From a virus, in IMG/VR virus record IMGVR_UViG_3300045967_000017, positions 1 to 40,114 of that record: a stretch of 40,114 nucleotides of DNA, one strand, 5' to 3'. Below, one piece after another: positions 31,101 to 38,700 of this stretch; positions within the stretch are counted from its first letter, which is position 1, and every line of letters starts with the position of its first letter. The position numbers and the translations under genes were made by a program. Below the pieces are notes generated by a model, which ran no database searches, was not told the DNA's origin, and worked only from the letters and a program-made list of their open reading frames with translations.

Positions 31101-31380
31101 CCTTCATGATCGGCTGCGCGGGATATCCGAAGGCGAACTGGACCTGAACGTTCTCGAAATTGGAGGAGCCATCCTCCTCGTTGATCATCGCCGTGCCGTC
31201 CAGAAGGATGCCTGCCTGATTGTCGACGACGCCACGGATTGGCCCCTCGGACAGCAGATCGACCAGCTTGGCGGTCTGCCGCGACTTGAGGTTGTTTTTC
31301 TGCTCCTTGCCGCCGCCGCCGCTGTCCTTGCCGCCCCCGGCGCCGCCGATAGTGAACTGCCTGGAATCGATCCGGTTCAT
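28102..31380 (-). CDS. Tail tip / host specificity protein (lambda J-like)
   Basis: 1092 residues, close to lambda J (1132). The N-terminus, with NNLKSRQTAKLVDLLSEGPIRGVVD and GILLDGTAMI, is typical of J-like proteins, as are WDGTFDFEWTNNPAWVLYDILVNNRYGLGEY and FSVADMPSDP-like segments near 290-390. Residues 610-830 contain fibronectin-like beta domains. The last 300 residues should form the receptor-contacting tip. The ATG forms ATGA with the I-like gene before it. Together with the K, I, L and M-like proteins it builds the tail tip. Confidence 0.93.
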   Translation of the reverse strand: MNRIDSRQFTIGGAGGGKDSGGGGKEQKNNLKSRQTAKLVDLLSEGPIRGVVDNQAGILLDGTAMINEEDGSSNFENVQVQFAFGYPAQPIMKGFESQSSEISVSVQLMEDTPQTRTILNPDVDRCRITVSTPSLQKIESDGDVKGSKVKFKVECEDDGGGFELIGEYTIEGKTNSRYQRSVMFLLPRKGPWDIRVTRLTEDSDSVKLQNDLYWDSYTEIIDDRVNYTNSAVVGIMIDAEQFSSIPKRSYLTDGLLCLIPSNYDPDTAIYTGVWDGTFDFEWTNNPAWVLYDILVNNRYGLGEYVTPAMVNKWEFYKVARWCDELVPDGNGGEQRRYTCNAQLMERQEAFDLLGALASIFRGFIYWSGGQVISVADMPSDPVMQFTNANVVDGQFTYSGTDIRARHTVATVQWNDPKFLGEQRLAVVENQELISRFGIQRVEIPAIGCTNEGQAIRTGKWSLYTEAYESETIQFSTGLESAWCRPGDIIRVLDHNIAGKRRGGRVGAGSTAGVIVFDQPMDDDVLAGGSGTFLSCIIGEGDVQTREIFSVDSSGAFCTLLTPFTAAPLPDTVFVINQTDELEPTLWRVLGARQIQQDQYELSAVRHFPGKWDYIEQEIALTIPDSSAIQRIPPAVTGLEIIEYLQQLSPISVGVRATVSWISTSPLFEVQYRRAEDNWHLITTDQNAIDLDVTEDAWEFKVTPISMLGFKGPTSDVSIEIIGRFSQPAAPQLFRVNVVDSVALFDWLPATELDVIIGGHYELRHSSTVEGAIWQTAQVVIPSIPGSATSCEAGYQAGTWFLRTFDILGIPSEEYSIIIALLPDERYVRFVTFCENPDWEGTHDDTAIRMPQNWLTIDDAAMVPGEASEGTYELATVLDAGAPFSVRLSADILAFNYAIPDDWIDSRLDNCDLWEDWDNAGANYAGEITLLISETMEDPAGASPLWTPWERFIAGEHFGRGFRFRALLTAPAGQNIGIETLCINADLKAKIDEGADVDYPAADTRVEFRAQFFVAPAVVVTVQNAMEADRVQIIAKTTEYFDIRITGSPDGVTQKVRTFDWHAQGYGYILGAAGLGGLLQWVHTLFTASWTVI

Positions 31381-32252
31381 CTGTGACCGCCCCTCTGGTA
31401 GTCGTCATCCCTGGGCTGGTCATTCTCGTAGTAGTAGCCGCGGACGTAATTCCAGAAATATTCGTCGTTCGTGCCTGTTCCCTGCCACACATCGACATAT
31501 TTCAGGGTACCGCCATCGCGACTGGCGACAGTGGTCGTTCCGGCCCTCACCCAGCCGCCTGACGGATGCGTTCCATACCTGTCCGTAGTCATTGCTGGAT
31601 AACCACCGTCTGGCGGGGGAACTCCCGGCGCCGGGCTGGTGTTCGGCGTGGCCGGCGTCGGCGGCGGCACGGGCGGCGGCGCCGCGGACAGGTCGGAGCC
31701 GAGCTCCAGGCCAGCCGACACGACCACCGAACCGGCATAGACACGGCCATAGATCAGAGGCACCGCCGCTCCCTGTCCGGTCACGTTCTCCGGTCCCGTG
31801 AAGGCATAGTTCTCGTCGCGCTTGTCCTCCTTCGGCTTCTCGGGCTTCGGCGTCAGCAGGAACGAGATGCCGATCATCAGGCCGGCGAACAGCAGGCCGC
31901 CGATGATGGTCGCCGTGGTTGTCCCGGCAATCGCCGGGAACAGGGCGCCGACGAGGAGCGCGCCCAGGAACGCGCGGCCCTCGATCTGCGGGCAGAAGTG
32001 GATCTCGCGGCTGGCCGGCATGATCGCCGCCTCGTCGCCGTCGCGCCAGTCGCCATCGGCGAAGATGTAGTAATGCCCATGCTCCGCGAAGGCTGCGACG
32101 AAGCCGGGGAAGTTGGCATCGAAGGCGGCGATCGCCTCGGTCGGCGTCCGCACGGCCAGCCGGTGATGCTCCCCGAACCGCGTGGCGAGCGGCCCGTGAA
32201 GATAGACGTCGATGCAGCGATCCTTGTCGCGGGTGGTGTCGAATCCATTCAC
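31377..32252 (-). CDS. Tail assembly protein (lambda I-like)
   Basis: 291 residues. The N-terminal 90 residues, DVYLHGPLATRFGEHHRLAVRTPTEAIAAFDANFPGF in outline, match lambda I-type tail assembly proteins, followed by a hydrophobic glycine-rich stretch (AFLGALLVGALFPAIAGTTTATIIGGLLFAG, about 95-130) and ISFLLTPKPEKP. The C-terminal 100 residues, rich in Pro, Gly and Tyr, are longer than in lambda and probably flexible. Overlaps by ATGA at both ends with its K- and J-like neighbours. Needed for tip assembly and probably not retained in the virion. Confidence 0.88.
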   Translation of the reverse strand: MNGFDTTRDKDRCIDVYLHGPLATRFGEHHRLAVRTPTEAIAAFDANFPGFVAAFAEHGHYYIFADGDWRDGDEAAIMPASREIHFCPQIEGRAFLGALLVGALFPAIAGTTTATIIGGLLFAGLMIGISFLLTPKPEKPKEDKRDENYAFTGPENVTGQGAAVPLIYGRVYAGSVVVSAGLELGSDLSAAPPPVPPPTPATPNTSPAPGVPPPDGGYPAMTTDRYGTHPSGGWVRAGTTTVASRDGGTLKYVDVWQGTGTNDEYFWNYVRGYYYENDQPRDDDYQRGGHR

Positions 32253-32971
32253 GGCGGCCCACCCATGAAATCGCGGTGGCGCAGATGCAGGATCGTCGCA
32301 GACCTGTAGATGCCCCCATAGACCTCACGGACGCTCATTCGACCCATCATCTGGTGCAGCAAGATATCCGGCGCGAGAAACAGGCCGAGGTGGTTCACGA
32401 CCGGCGATCTGATCTTCATGCCGAGCACGTCGCAGTGCTGCGGTGGCGTGTCCGGCGCCAGCCGGATCATCCCGGCCTGCTCGAATTGCGTGGCGATGAT
32501 GTCGCCGCCGTTCTTCCACCACATCCACTCGCGATCGAATTCGGGCAGCAGGATGCCCGTGTACTCATGGAAACCATCACGGACCAGGCCGAAGCAGTCA
32601 TGCGAGCCCCAACCCCACGCGCGGCCGACCAGCGGTGCGCGCCAGCCGGATGGTTCGATGACCTCGAAAGCGCCGAGCGGCCAGGATACGATCAGCCACG
32701 GCAGCGCGGTCTTTTCGCACATCGCCCTATCCGCGTCCGATGGCCTGGGGCGCTGGTAAACGTGGCTGTGCACGATCGCCTCGACCTTGTGCTGCCTGGC
32801 GATCGCGACATAGCCCTTCATGTCCATCACGAAAGTGTCATGATCGGTCGCCGTGTTCTGCAGCGGGAAATAACGATCGTCGGCGATGACGCCGCAGGCC
32901 TCGAGCGGCTGGCTCTGTGCGGCATGATCGAGCGCGGCGGCGATCTGATCCTGGGATGGCTGAAAGGTCAT
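32249..32971 (-). CDS. Tail tip assembly protein with JAB and NlpC/P60 domains (lambda K-like)
   Basis: 240 residues in two domains. JAB/MPN metalloprotease-like: Glu24 (LEACGVI), His68-x-His70, Ser78 and Asp81 (VHSHVYQRPRPSDAD), a complete JAMM pattern. NlpC/P60 peptidase: Cys126 (SHDCFGLVRD) and His194 (VNHLGLFL). The same fusion is known in lambda K. The second domain may cut peptidoglycan cross-links at entry, while the first may process tail proteins. Both active sites look intact. Coupled by ATGA to the L- and I-like genes. Confidence 0.92.
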   Translation of the reverse strand: MTFQPSQDQIAAALDHAAQSQPLEACGVIADDRYFPLQNTATDHDTFVMDMKGYVAIARQHKVEAIVHSHVYQRPRPSDADRAMCEKTALPWLIVSWPLGAFEVIEPSGWRAPLVGRAWGWGSHDCFGLVRDGFHEYTGILLPEFDREWMWWKNGGDIIATQFEQAGMIRLAPDTPPQHCDVLGMKIRSPVVNHLGLFLAPDILLHQMMGRMSVREVYGGIYRSATILHLRHRDFMGGPP

Positions 32972-33663
32972 TCGTACCTCGCCAGCATCGAGGCCGGGAA
33001 GGCCGATGTCCGGAGAACGCCGAACTCACCGAAGCGCAGCTTGCACGATGTCAGCGTCTTGCCGCACCTGTCCACGCCCGGATAGATCGGGTCGGTCAGG
33101 ACCGGATCGCCGGCATAGCTGCATTCGGCCGAGCGATAGACCCACTGGCATGTGCCGGCGATAACCTGGCGGCGCGGCAGGAAGGTTCCTTCCACGTCGA
33201 ATTTCACCGCCAGTTCTAGTTCGATGAAAATTGGGTTCTCCCTCGCCTTGCGGGCGACGTAGAAGATTTCATCGACGAATGCCGTGTTCGGGTCCGCGTC
33301 CGGATTGCCATCCGGAAAATTCACCGCGTCGAGATATTTGCCGAGGGTGCGCTTGCGCGTGATCTTCGCGCCCAGGCCATCGTTTATCGATCGCAGGAAC
33401 GCTCCGACCTCGCCGCCGATATTGGTGATGCGCAGGGTCGGTCGCGGCAGCTTGCCGGTGCCGGTCATTTCAAAGCCGGCCGCCTCGATCGGGATCGGTA
33501 GATAGGTCAAGCCCTGCCATGTGATCGGAATATTTTCCGCCACGCCCGTGGTGCCAGGATGCCAGCGGATAACATTCGCGCCGCCGATCACCGTATCGTC
33601 CCACACGAACATTTCGACGATCGAAAGCGGCTTTAGCCTGCCGGTATCGGACCTGACGCCCAT
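32968..33663 (-). CDS. Minor tail protein (lambda L-like)
   Basis: 231 residues, like lambda L (232). The end holds conserved cysteines (GTCQWVYRSAECSYAG, DRCGKTLTSCKLRFGEFG), consistent with the iron-sulphur or zinc site known in L. The middle segment TGTGKLPRPTLRITNIGGEVGAFLRSIND is a standard family feature. Forms part of the tail tip between M- and K-like proteins. TGATG overlap with the M-like gene upstream. Confidence 0.9.
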   Translation of the reverse strand: MGVRSDTGRLKPLSIVEMFVWDDTVIGGANVIRWHPGTTGVAENIPITWQGLTYLPIPIEAAGFEMTGTGKLPRPTLRITNIGGEVGAFLRSINDGLGAKITRKRTLGKYLDAVNFPDGNPDADPNTAFVDEIFYVARKARENPIFIELELAVKFDVEGTFLPRRQVIAGTCQWVYRSAECSYAGDPVLTDPIYPGVDRCGKTLTSCKLRFGEFGVLRTSAFPASMLARYE

Positions 33664-34028
33664 CAGATATCCACTCCGTTCGCCTTGTAGAATTCGGCCG
33701 CGAGCGAACCCCAGAACACCGGACCCTTGCGACGGAGCTCCCAGGATACCTGCCAGGCGTCGCAGAATACCGAATAGGTGAGGCCGGTCTGCTGCTCGAG
33801 ATAGGGGAAGGCCGCCGCCTGCCTGGTTTCCAGATAGGCTACCATCGCGTTGATCACGTCAGCCTCGCGCATATCCCATAGCAGCGACCAGCGCCGGTTG
33901 AGCGGATTGATCCCGTCGAGCGTTCGCTGCTGGTAGCCGTCGCCGAATTCCGCGATCCTCAGTCGCCATTCGTCGTCGCGCTTCACCGGGATATCCGGAA
34001 TCCAACAGGAGATGCTGCCATCGAACAT
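33663..34028 (-). CDS. Minor tail protein (lambda M-like)
   Basis: 121 residues, near lambda M (109). Family pattern: RLRIAEFGDGYQQRTLDGINPLNRRWSLLWD and EQQTGLTYSVFCDAWQVSWELRRKG in pieces. M joins the tail tube end and the L protein. The ATG at 34028 overlaps the tape measure stop (TGATG). The longer in-frame extension upstream lies inside the tape measure gene and is rejected. Confidence 0.9.
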   Translation of the reverse strand: MFDGSISCWIPDIPVKRDDEWRLRIAEFGDGYQQRTLDGINPLNRRWSLLWDMREADVINAMVAYLETRQAAAFPYLEQQTGLTYSVFCDAWQVSWELRRKGPVFWGSLAAEFYKANGVDI

Positions 34029-36433
34029 CAGCCCGGCACCTTTCTGAGCAGCCCGCCCGGGCGGCTCTCGCGGATCATCTCTGCCTGGACCAGCTTCTGG
34101 ACGTTCTCGCCAAACTGCTTGGCGTTCTCGCTGTTCGCGGTAGCGAAGCCGGTCTGGCTCATGTCGATGTTGATCTTTGCATTGTCCATCGAGTAGCGGA
34201 TGCTCTGGCCGGCGGCTCCGGTCCCGGCCAACCGCCGCGCATTCGGAACGATGATCTCGCCGCGATGGGCGATGATCGGCACCTCGCCGGGCTTGAGCCC
34301 GACCATGCCGCCGCTCGCGAAGCGCGGTGCGCCCGCCCACATCATCGGCGAGAATTTCCGGCCATCGTTGCGGCCGGACAAGCCAACCGTGCCGCCGGCC
34401 TCGAACAGGCCACCGCCCAGGCCACCACCCAGGCCACCGCCCAGGCCGCCGAATAGCGAATTCATGAGCGGCTTAACGATCAGCATCTGGATGACGAGAT
34501 CGGCCATTTGTGCAGCCATACGCTGCAACATTCTGGCGAAGGCCTCGCCGGCATCCTCGCCGGCCATGAGGTCCTGCACAAAGCCCGAGATCCCGCCGCC
34601 GATGATGTTCGCCATCTGCTGGTTCAACTGCTGCGCCGCGTTGATCTGGTCCTGCGTGGTCCTGGCGACGTTCCGTTCGGCCTCGGCGATCGCGTCGGCC
34701 GCGATCTTGCGCTGCGCGTTGGCGATCGCCAGTTCGCGGATTTTGGCGATCTCTGCGTCGTAGAGCGTGATGCCCTGCTCGCGCGCCAGGTTCAGCGCCT
34801 TCTGCAGTTCCGTCTCGACCTCGATGGCGATTTTTTTCTGGTCGTCTGTGAGGCGGCTGTCAGTGTTGATCGCATTGATGCGCGACTGCAGGGTCGCCTG
34901 CGCGTCGAGCCCCATCAGATATTCTTCGAGCGCCTGGTTAGCCGCGACCTGTTGCTGGATCGTCTGTTCCAGGGCGGCTTCCTGATCGAGTAGGTTCTTG
35001 CGCTTCGTTCCGGCAAGCTGCACATGCACCTTGTCTTGCTCGTAGAGATCGCCGGACAGTTGCTCCAATTTCTCGACCTGGGTGACGGCCTGGCGCAGCG
35101 TTTCCATATCGACGCCGAAGCCGATATCCATCGCTACCGGATCGCGGCCGGGAGCGGCGACATGAAGGCCGGTTTCAGGACGCGCGGCCAGGCCGCCCTT
35201 GCCCGCCTTGTATCGTTCATAGAGGTTCTTCTGCTCGGCAAAACTGCGCGCCGCCGAGGTGATGCGCGCACTCTCGGGAAGGATGGCGAACAGTTCCGCG
35301 AATGCCTTGATCGCTTCCTCGCCGTAGCGATCAAGCTGCGCGGCGATCTCCGCCGTAAGCGCCCTCGTCTTCAAGAACCGCAATTGCTCGGCATAACCGG
35401 CACCGCGAATTTGCTGGCGTTCCATGATGCGGCCGAACGCGCCTGGCGCTGGCAGGCCGCCGCCGGCAGATACTGGCGGGCCGATGCCGCCCAACGATCG
35501 CGGTAGCTCGTCGAAGGCGCGCTGGATTTTGCGCACGGCTTCCTCGGTGCGCGCCAGCGCCGGCTGCAGGTTGTTAATGATCTCCTGGGCCAGCCTGGCG
35601 ACATCCTCGACGCCGGCATTCATCGCGGCGGTGAGCGCTTCACGGAGTCTCACCAATTCTTCCGTGCCTGTCCGGCCGGCCGCGAGTTCTTCCTGGTAGG
35701 CATCGAGCGAGGCGACCAATTCATTGCCGAGCTTGGTCTTGCCGGCCGCCTCGAGTAGCTGCGACATCTCGACGATCGAGGTCACTTGATCCTCGAGCAG
35801 CTTGTTCAGATCGACCTGGGCCTCTTTGAGTAGCGTCTGGCGATCGAGCATTTTCTGCAGCGCATTGCTGGAGCGCTCGATCTCGTCGATGTAGTCGGCC
35901 ACGCCCGGCAAGAGCTCGCTCCACCGGCTCTTGATGTCCTGCAGCAGCCGCTTGTGTGCCTCGAGCTCTTTCTTCGCCTTTTCGGCCTCTTCCTCGCTGC
36001 CGGCAAACCAGGCTGCAGCAGCCGTTGCCAGCAGACCGAACGCGACCACCGCCAGGTTGATAGGATTGATCATGCCGATCAGCGCAGCGCCCATTGTCCT
36101 GGCCCCAGCCATCAGGCCGCCGCCACCCAATTGCTGCGCGATCTGGCCCAACTGCATTTGCAGGGCGCGGATGCCCTGGCCGGCCGCCAGGCCGGAAAAT
36201 ATATCGTTTAGCTGAAACTGCAGGATGCGCGCATCGCTCGCCATCTGGCCGGCAGATTTCTGGAACGCTGTCGCGATCGGCGCAGCCTTCGCCGTCCTGC
36301 CGATATTGGAAACGGCGTTCTCCGCCGCCTTGGCCGCGCGCTCGGTCGAGCGCACCGCGGATTTGAGGGCAGCCTCGTAATCTTTCAGATTGGCGCGAAG
36401 CGCGACAGTTACGGCAGCGTCTTCTGCAGCCAT
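34028..36433 (-). CDS. Tail tape measure protein with embedded M15-like peptidase segment
   Basis: 801 residues. Sets tail length and leaves the tail at DNA entry. It has an N-terminal coiled coil (1-70), hydrophobic stretch at about 111-145 (MGAALIGMINPINLAVVAFGLLATAAAA), long helices at 145-310 and 450-640, and a glycine-rich C-terminus. Residues about 385-450 resemble an M15/VanY D,D-peptidase: ITSAARSFAEQKNLYERYKAGKGG, then His424 and Asp436 (TGLHVAAPGRDPVAMDIG). The H-to-D spacing is longer than the usual SxHxxGxAxD, and the third zinc ligand is not clear, so activity is uncertain. At this length a tail of roughly 120 nm is expected from the known rule of about 0.15 nm per residue. Confidence 0.92.
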   Translation of the reverse strand: MAAEDAAVTVALRANLKDYEAALKSAVRSTERAAKAAENAVSNIGRTAKAAPIATAFQKSAGQMASDARILQFQLNDIFSGLAAGQGIRALQMQLGQIAQQLGGGGLMAGARTMGAALIGMINPINLAVVAFGLLATAAAAWFAGSEEEAEKAKKELEAHKRLLQDIKSRWSELLPGVADYIDEIERSSNALQKMLDRQTLLKEAQVDLNKLLEDQVTSIVEMSQLLEAAGKTKLGNELVASLDAYQEELAAGRTGTEELVRLREALTAAMNAGVEDVARLAQEIINNLQPALARTEEAVRKIQRAFDELPRSLGGIGPPVSAGGGLPAPGAFGRIMERQQIRGAGYAEQLRFLKTRALTAEIAAQLDRYGEEAIKAFAELFAILPESARITSAARSFAEQKNLYERYKAGKGGLAARPETGLHVAAPGRDPVAMDIGFGVDMETLRQAVTQVEKLEQLSGDLYEQDKVHVQLAGTKRKNLLDQEAALEQTIQQQVAANQALEEYLMGLDAQATLQSRINAINTDSRLTDDQKKIAIEVETELQKALNLAREQGITLYDAEIAKIRELAIANAQRKIAADAIAEAERNVARTTQDQINAAQQLNQQMANIIGGGISGFVQDLMAGEDAGEAFARMLQRMAAQMADLVIQMLIVKPLMNSLFGGLGGGLGGGLGGGLFEAGGTVGLSGRNDGRKFSPMMWAGAPRFASGGMVGLKPGEVPIIAHRGEIIVPNARRLAGTGAAGQSIRYSMDNAKINIDMSQTGFATANSENAKQFGENVQKLVQAEMIRESRPGGLLRKVPG

Positions 36434-36434
36434 G

Positions 36435-36833
36435 TCACTTCCTCATGATCGCGTCGGTGATCGCGCGGCGCATACGCCGCCGTGCCGACGCGCGATTGGC
36501 GTGGTAGGACGGCAGCATGTAGGGCTGCGCCGCCATCTTGACCGTGCCGAACTCGAGCAGCCGCGCGACCTGATAGCGCTTGCCCTTTTCGTCCGAGAGT
36601 GTGCTGGTATCGCCGGCCGTCACCGCGATATAGAGCCCGCCCCGCTTGCCTTCCTTGACGCCGTGATGGCGGATGGAGTCGCGCACCTCGCCCTCGTCGA
36701 CCGGAACGCGCAGCCTCGCGCCAGCGACGATGCGATCGGCGCTGGCGATCATTGCCGCCTCGAGCGCGAGACGGACCCGCTTGGGTAGCTCGGTGACGAG
36801 CCGGCGGCGCATTTGCTCGATGCCTTCAACCAT
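36435..36833 (-). CDS. HK97 gp10-like head-tail or tail completion protein
   Basis: 132 residues. The family ending, ARLLEFGTVKMAAQPYMLPSYHANRASARRRMRRAI in pieces, is clear, with a helical N-terminus (EGIEQMRRRLVTELPKRVRLALEAAM). These proteins normally join heads and tails and lie before the tail tube gene. Here the gene lies after the tail chaperone and next to the tape measure, an unusual place. The start at 36833 overlaps the chaperone end by 8 bases. Confidence 0.8.
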   Translation of the reverse strand: MVEGIEQMRRRLVTELPKRVRLALEAAMIASADRIVAGARLRVPVDEGEVRDSIRHHGVKEGKRGGLYIAVTAGDTSTLSDEKGKRYQVARLLEFGTVKMAAQPYMLPSYHANRASARRRMRRAITDAIMRK

Positions 36834-37463
36834 TGGCCGGTGGGCTCCCGTTCGGTTTCTTGAACCGCGTCAGCGGTATGTTCTGTGTCTGCATCCACTC
36901 CCAGAGCTCATCCTTTTCGTCATCCGACAGCTTCGAGCCGGGCTTGTCAGCGTCCGTCTGGTGCGTCTCGATCCAGTAGTCGGTGACTGCCTGGAACTCC
37001 CACAGCGTCATTTTCTTCGCCGCGTCCGGCGAAATGCCCATCAGGACGGCTGCGCCGAAGATGGGTCCAAATCGGATCTTACCGTCGGGGAGATCGTCGA
37101 CCCGTTCCGAATCTCCCCGCCTTTTCCCGGCGGCTCGTCTTCCGCGCCGTTTAGCGCCGCCGCCAGTATCTTGACGGCCAGGATACCCAGGCCATTCTCG
37201 CCGCCCCACTCGAACGTGCGCTGCTCGACGTAGGTGCGCACCAGCCTGGATGCCGAAGTCGGATCGAGGCCGCCGCCGATCAGGCCGAGGCGGATCACGG
37301 TCGGGATATCGTCGACGCGAAACTGATTAGCGATCAGCCGCATCAACACCACGCCAGGACCGACCTCGCATTTCTCCTGCAGTTCCCTGAGCTCGCCGAT
37401 GCGAATGCAGAATTCGCGTTCGTCGCCGCCGAACTCGGCAATGACCTTGGCCGATCGGCTCAT
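36826..37463 (-). CDS. Tail assembly chaperone, -1 frameshift product (lambda GT-like)
   Basis: Joined frame of about 212 residues: the first 114 codons are those of the protein at 37041-37463, up to AAA in GGGAAAA at 37128-37122. A -1 slip then enters a frame that continues RRGDSERVDDLPDGKIRF and GPIFGAAVLMGISPDAAKKMTLWEFQAVTDYW and ends at 36826. The second part alone looks like the known phage tail chaperone C-terminal family (MTLWEFQAVTDYW). In lambda the GT product recruits tail tube protein to the tape measure. The heptamer is in the right phase (G GGA AAA), and both frames continue without a stop across it. Production by frameshifting is inferred. Confidence 0.8.
37041..37463 (-). CDS. 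Tail assembly chaperone, unshifted product (GTA gp10-like, lambda G-like)
   Basis: 140 residues. Matches the gene transfer agent gp10-like family: KVIAEFGGDEREFCIRIGELRELQEKCEVGP, then DIPTVIRLGLIGGGLDPTSASRLVRTYVEQRT. The last 27 residues after the slippery site are low in pattern, as expected for a tail that is replaced in the shifted product. I chose the ATG at 37463 because it overlaps the tail tube stop (ATGA). Together the two forms should guide tape measure and tail tube assembly. Confidence 0.85.
   Translation of the reverse strand: MSRSAKVIAEFGGDEREFCIRIGELRELQEKCEVGPGVVLMRLIANQFRVDDIPTVIRLGLIGGGLDPTSASRLVRTYVEQRTFEWGGENGLGILAVKILAAALNGAEDEPPGKGGEIRNGSTISPTVRSDLDPSSAQPS
37122..37128 (-). 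promoter_or_regulatory. Programmed -1 frameshift heptamer GGGAAAA
   Basis: Minus-strand GGGAAAA, read as G GGA AAA in the chaperone frame, fits X XXY YYZ. Lambda uses GGGAAAG in the same gene pair. No downstream pseudoknot was worked out. Confidence 0.8.
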
Positions 37464-37909
37464 GGTTCTGGCGTCCAGATTGCGGTGAGAGCGCCGTCCG
37501 ACTGTGCGCTGATCGCCAGGTTGACACGCCCGCCGGCCTCGACGGTGATCGCTTCCGACTCGACGTGCCACATGCCCTCGATCGTCTTTTTGCCGAGCCC
37601 GTCGAAAGTGATCTCGACTTTCATCGGCACCGGATCAGTGCTCATAAACGCCGCATCCCAATCCGGAAGGCTTTCGCCGGCGGCGACTCCCTCGCCGGTG
37701 ATCGCGCCCGACTGACTTGTGACATCGCGGCCGACCCAGATCGGATCGTCGGGATTTTCGCAGTCGGGAATATTCACCTCGCTTAGGTTCTTCGTCAGCG
37801 TGACGCCCTTCGTGGAAAAGCCGCACGGGGCCGAATAGACCGGCGGCACTGCGTCGTCGCCGAGCGAGATGATCATCTTGCCGAATTTTGCAGTGGTTGG
37901 CTGTGCCAT
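37460..37909 (-). CDS. Major tail tube protein
   Basis: 149 residues, TP901-1/GTA-like tail tube size. Beta-rich: MIISLGDDAVPPVYSAPCGFSTKGVTLTKNLSEVNIPDCENPDDPIW in pieces, VTSQSGAITGEGVAAGE, KVEITFDGLGKKTIEGMWHVESEAI. The N-terminal CGF and PDCENP pattern is seen in the family. Ring stacks form the tail tube around the tape measure. Lies between the tail completion and chaperone genes, the usual order. Confidence 0.88.
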   Translation of the reverse strand: MAQPTTAKFGKMIISLGDDAVPPVYSAPCGFSTKGVTLTKNLSEVNIPDCENPDDPIWVGRDVTSQSGAITGEGVAAGESLPDWDAAFMSTDPVPMKVEITFDGLGKKTIEGMWHVESEAITVEAGGRVNLAISAQSDGALTAIWTPEP

Positions 37910-37924
37910 AGTGGCGATCTCCTC

Positions 37925-38329
37925 TCATGGACTTTCGATGACAGTTTCAAGCTGGATGACGGCATGGCTGGTTAGCCCATCCGGATCGCGGACGTAGCGC
38001 GTGGTGCGATGCTCGATGAACACCAGGGCATTGGTTGGCAGCGCCAGGGGCGCGTCCTGCAGCGCCTTGCGCACGGCGTCGGCGATCTTCTTCACTTCCG
38101 GATAACCGGGAGCGCGCGACCAGCCATCAAGCTGGTGAAAGCCATTGAAGGCGAGAATGCAGTCGGCGTCGTCGCTGACCAGATCGCTCGGCCCGTAAGA
38201 GACGTAGGGAAACACGGCGTTGCCAGGAACGCTGTCGTAAACGCGATTGCCGACCAGCGCCGTCACGCCAGGATCGGCTTTCAGCCTGGTAATGATCGCA
38301 CCCTGCAGTTCGAGATCAGGATCGGCCAT
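37925..38329 (-). CDS. Tail completion protein (DUF3168)
   Basis: 134 residues. Family features: LELQGAIITRLKADPGVTALVGNRVYDSVPGNAVFPYVSYGPS at the start, then LDGWSRAPGYPEVKKIADAVRKAL and FIEHRTTRYVRDPDGLTSHAVIQLE, in pieces. DUF3168 proteins cap the tail end that meets the head. Its start overlaps the previous small gene by 14 bases, and it is followed by the tail tube gene after 15 bases. Confidence 0.9.
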   Translation of the reverse strand: MADPDLELQGAIITRLKADPGVTALVGNRVYDSVPGNAVFPYVSYGPSDLVSDDADCILAFNGFHQLDGWSRAPGYPEVKKIADAVRKALQDAPLALPTNALVFIEHRTTRYVRDPDGLTSHAVIQLETVIESP

Positions 38330-38498
38330 CGCCTTCGCCTTCCTTCACGTCTTGCGCCGCCGGCGGCTCGATCTTCGCCTCGCCCGTCAGGCCGCGCCGC
38401 GCCTTCCACCAGAGCACCCTGGCGGCCTCGGTCGCGGCCGCGCCAGGATAGCCTTCGCGCAATTTCGCCCACGCTCTGCCGCAGCCTTCACACGCCAT
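38316..38498 (-). CDS. Small protein of unknown function (60 aa)
   Basis: 60 residues with CEGCGRAW at the N-terminus, a possible but single CxxC pair. The middle is helical (AAATEAARVLWWKARRGL) and the end acidic. Overlaps its neighbours on both sides. The operon leaves no other explanation for the stretch between 38329 and 38488, which supports it. Function unknown. Confidence 0.55.
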   Translation of the reverse strand: MACEGCGRAWAKLREGYPGAAATEAARVLWWKARRGLTGEAKIEPPAAQDVKEGEGDGRS

Positions 38499-38700
38499 CG
38501 CCCGCCTCCGGAACCGGCTTGACGGAGCTCCGTAGCCGCTGCTCGATCACCTCGCGCATCTTGACGATCTTCTGCGAGCGCGGCGGGATGCGCGGCCTGG
38601 CATTCACCCGCTGGATCGCGCCAGCGAGGCGGCCGACCTTGGTGAACTGCTTCCGCGTCTGGAAAGACGCCGGCCTGGTGACGCGAGTACCGAGTCTCAT
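38488..38700 (-). CDS. Small basic protein between head closure and tail completion genes (70 aa)
   Basis: 70 residues, very basic (RVTRPASFQTRKQFTKVGRL, INPR-like turns, PPRSQKIVKMREVIEQRL). I chose the ATG at 38700 because it forms ATGA with the stop of the head closure gene. It lies where HK97 gp10-like proteins usually are, but is half the size and shows no clear likeness. It may be a degraded or replaced gp10-type protein, with the working copy now at 36435-36833. That is inference. Confidence 0.6.
   Translation of the reverse strand: MRLGTRVTRPASFQTRKQFTKVGRLAGAIQRVNARPRIPPRSQKIVKMREVIEQRLRSSVKPVPEAGDGV

Noticed and set aside
29899-31386. Open frame of 495 codons on the plus strand
   Set aside because: Antisense to the J-like gene, no recognisable domain, and J is certain.
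37210-37571. Upstream start at 37571 for the tail chaperone
   Set aside because: It would overlap the tail tube gene by over 100 bases, and the added residues show no family pattern.
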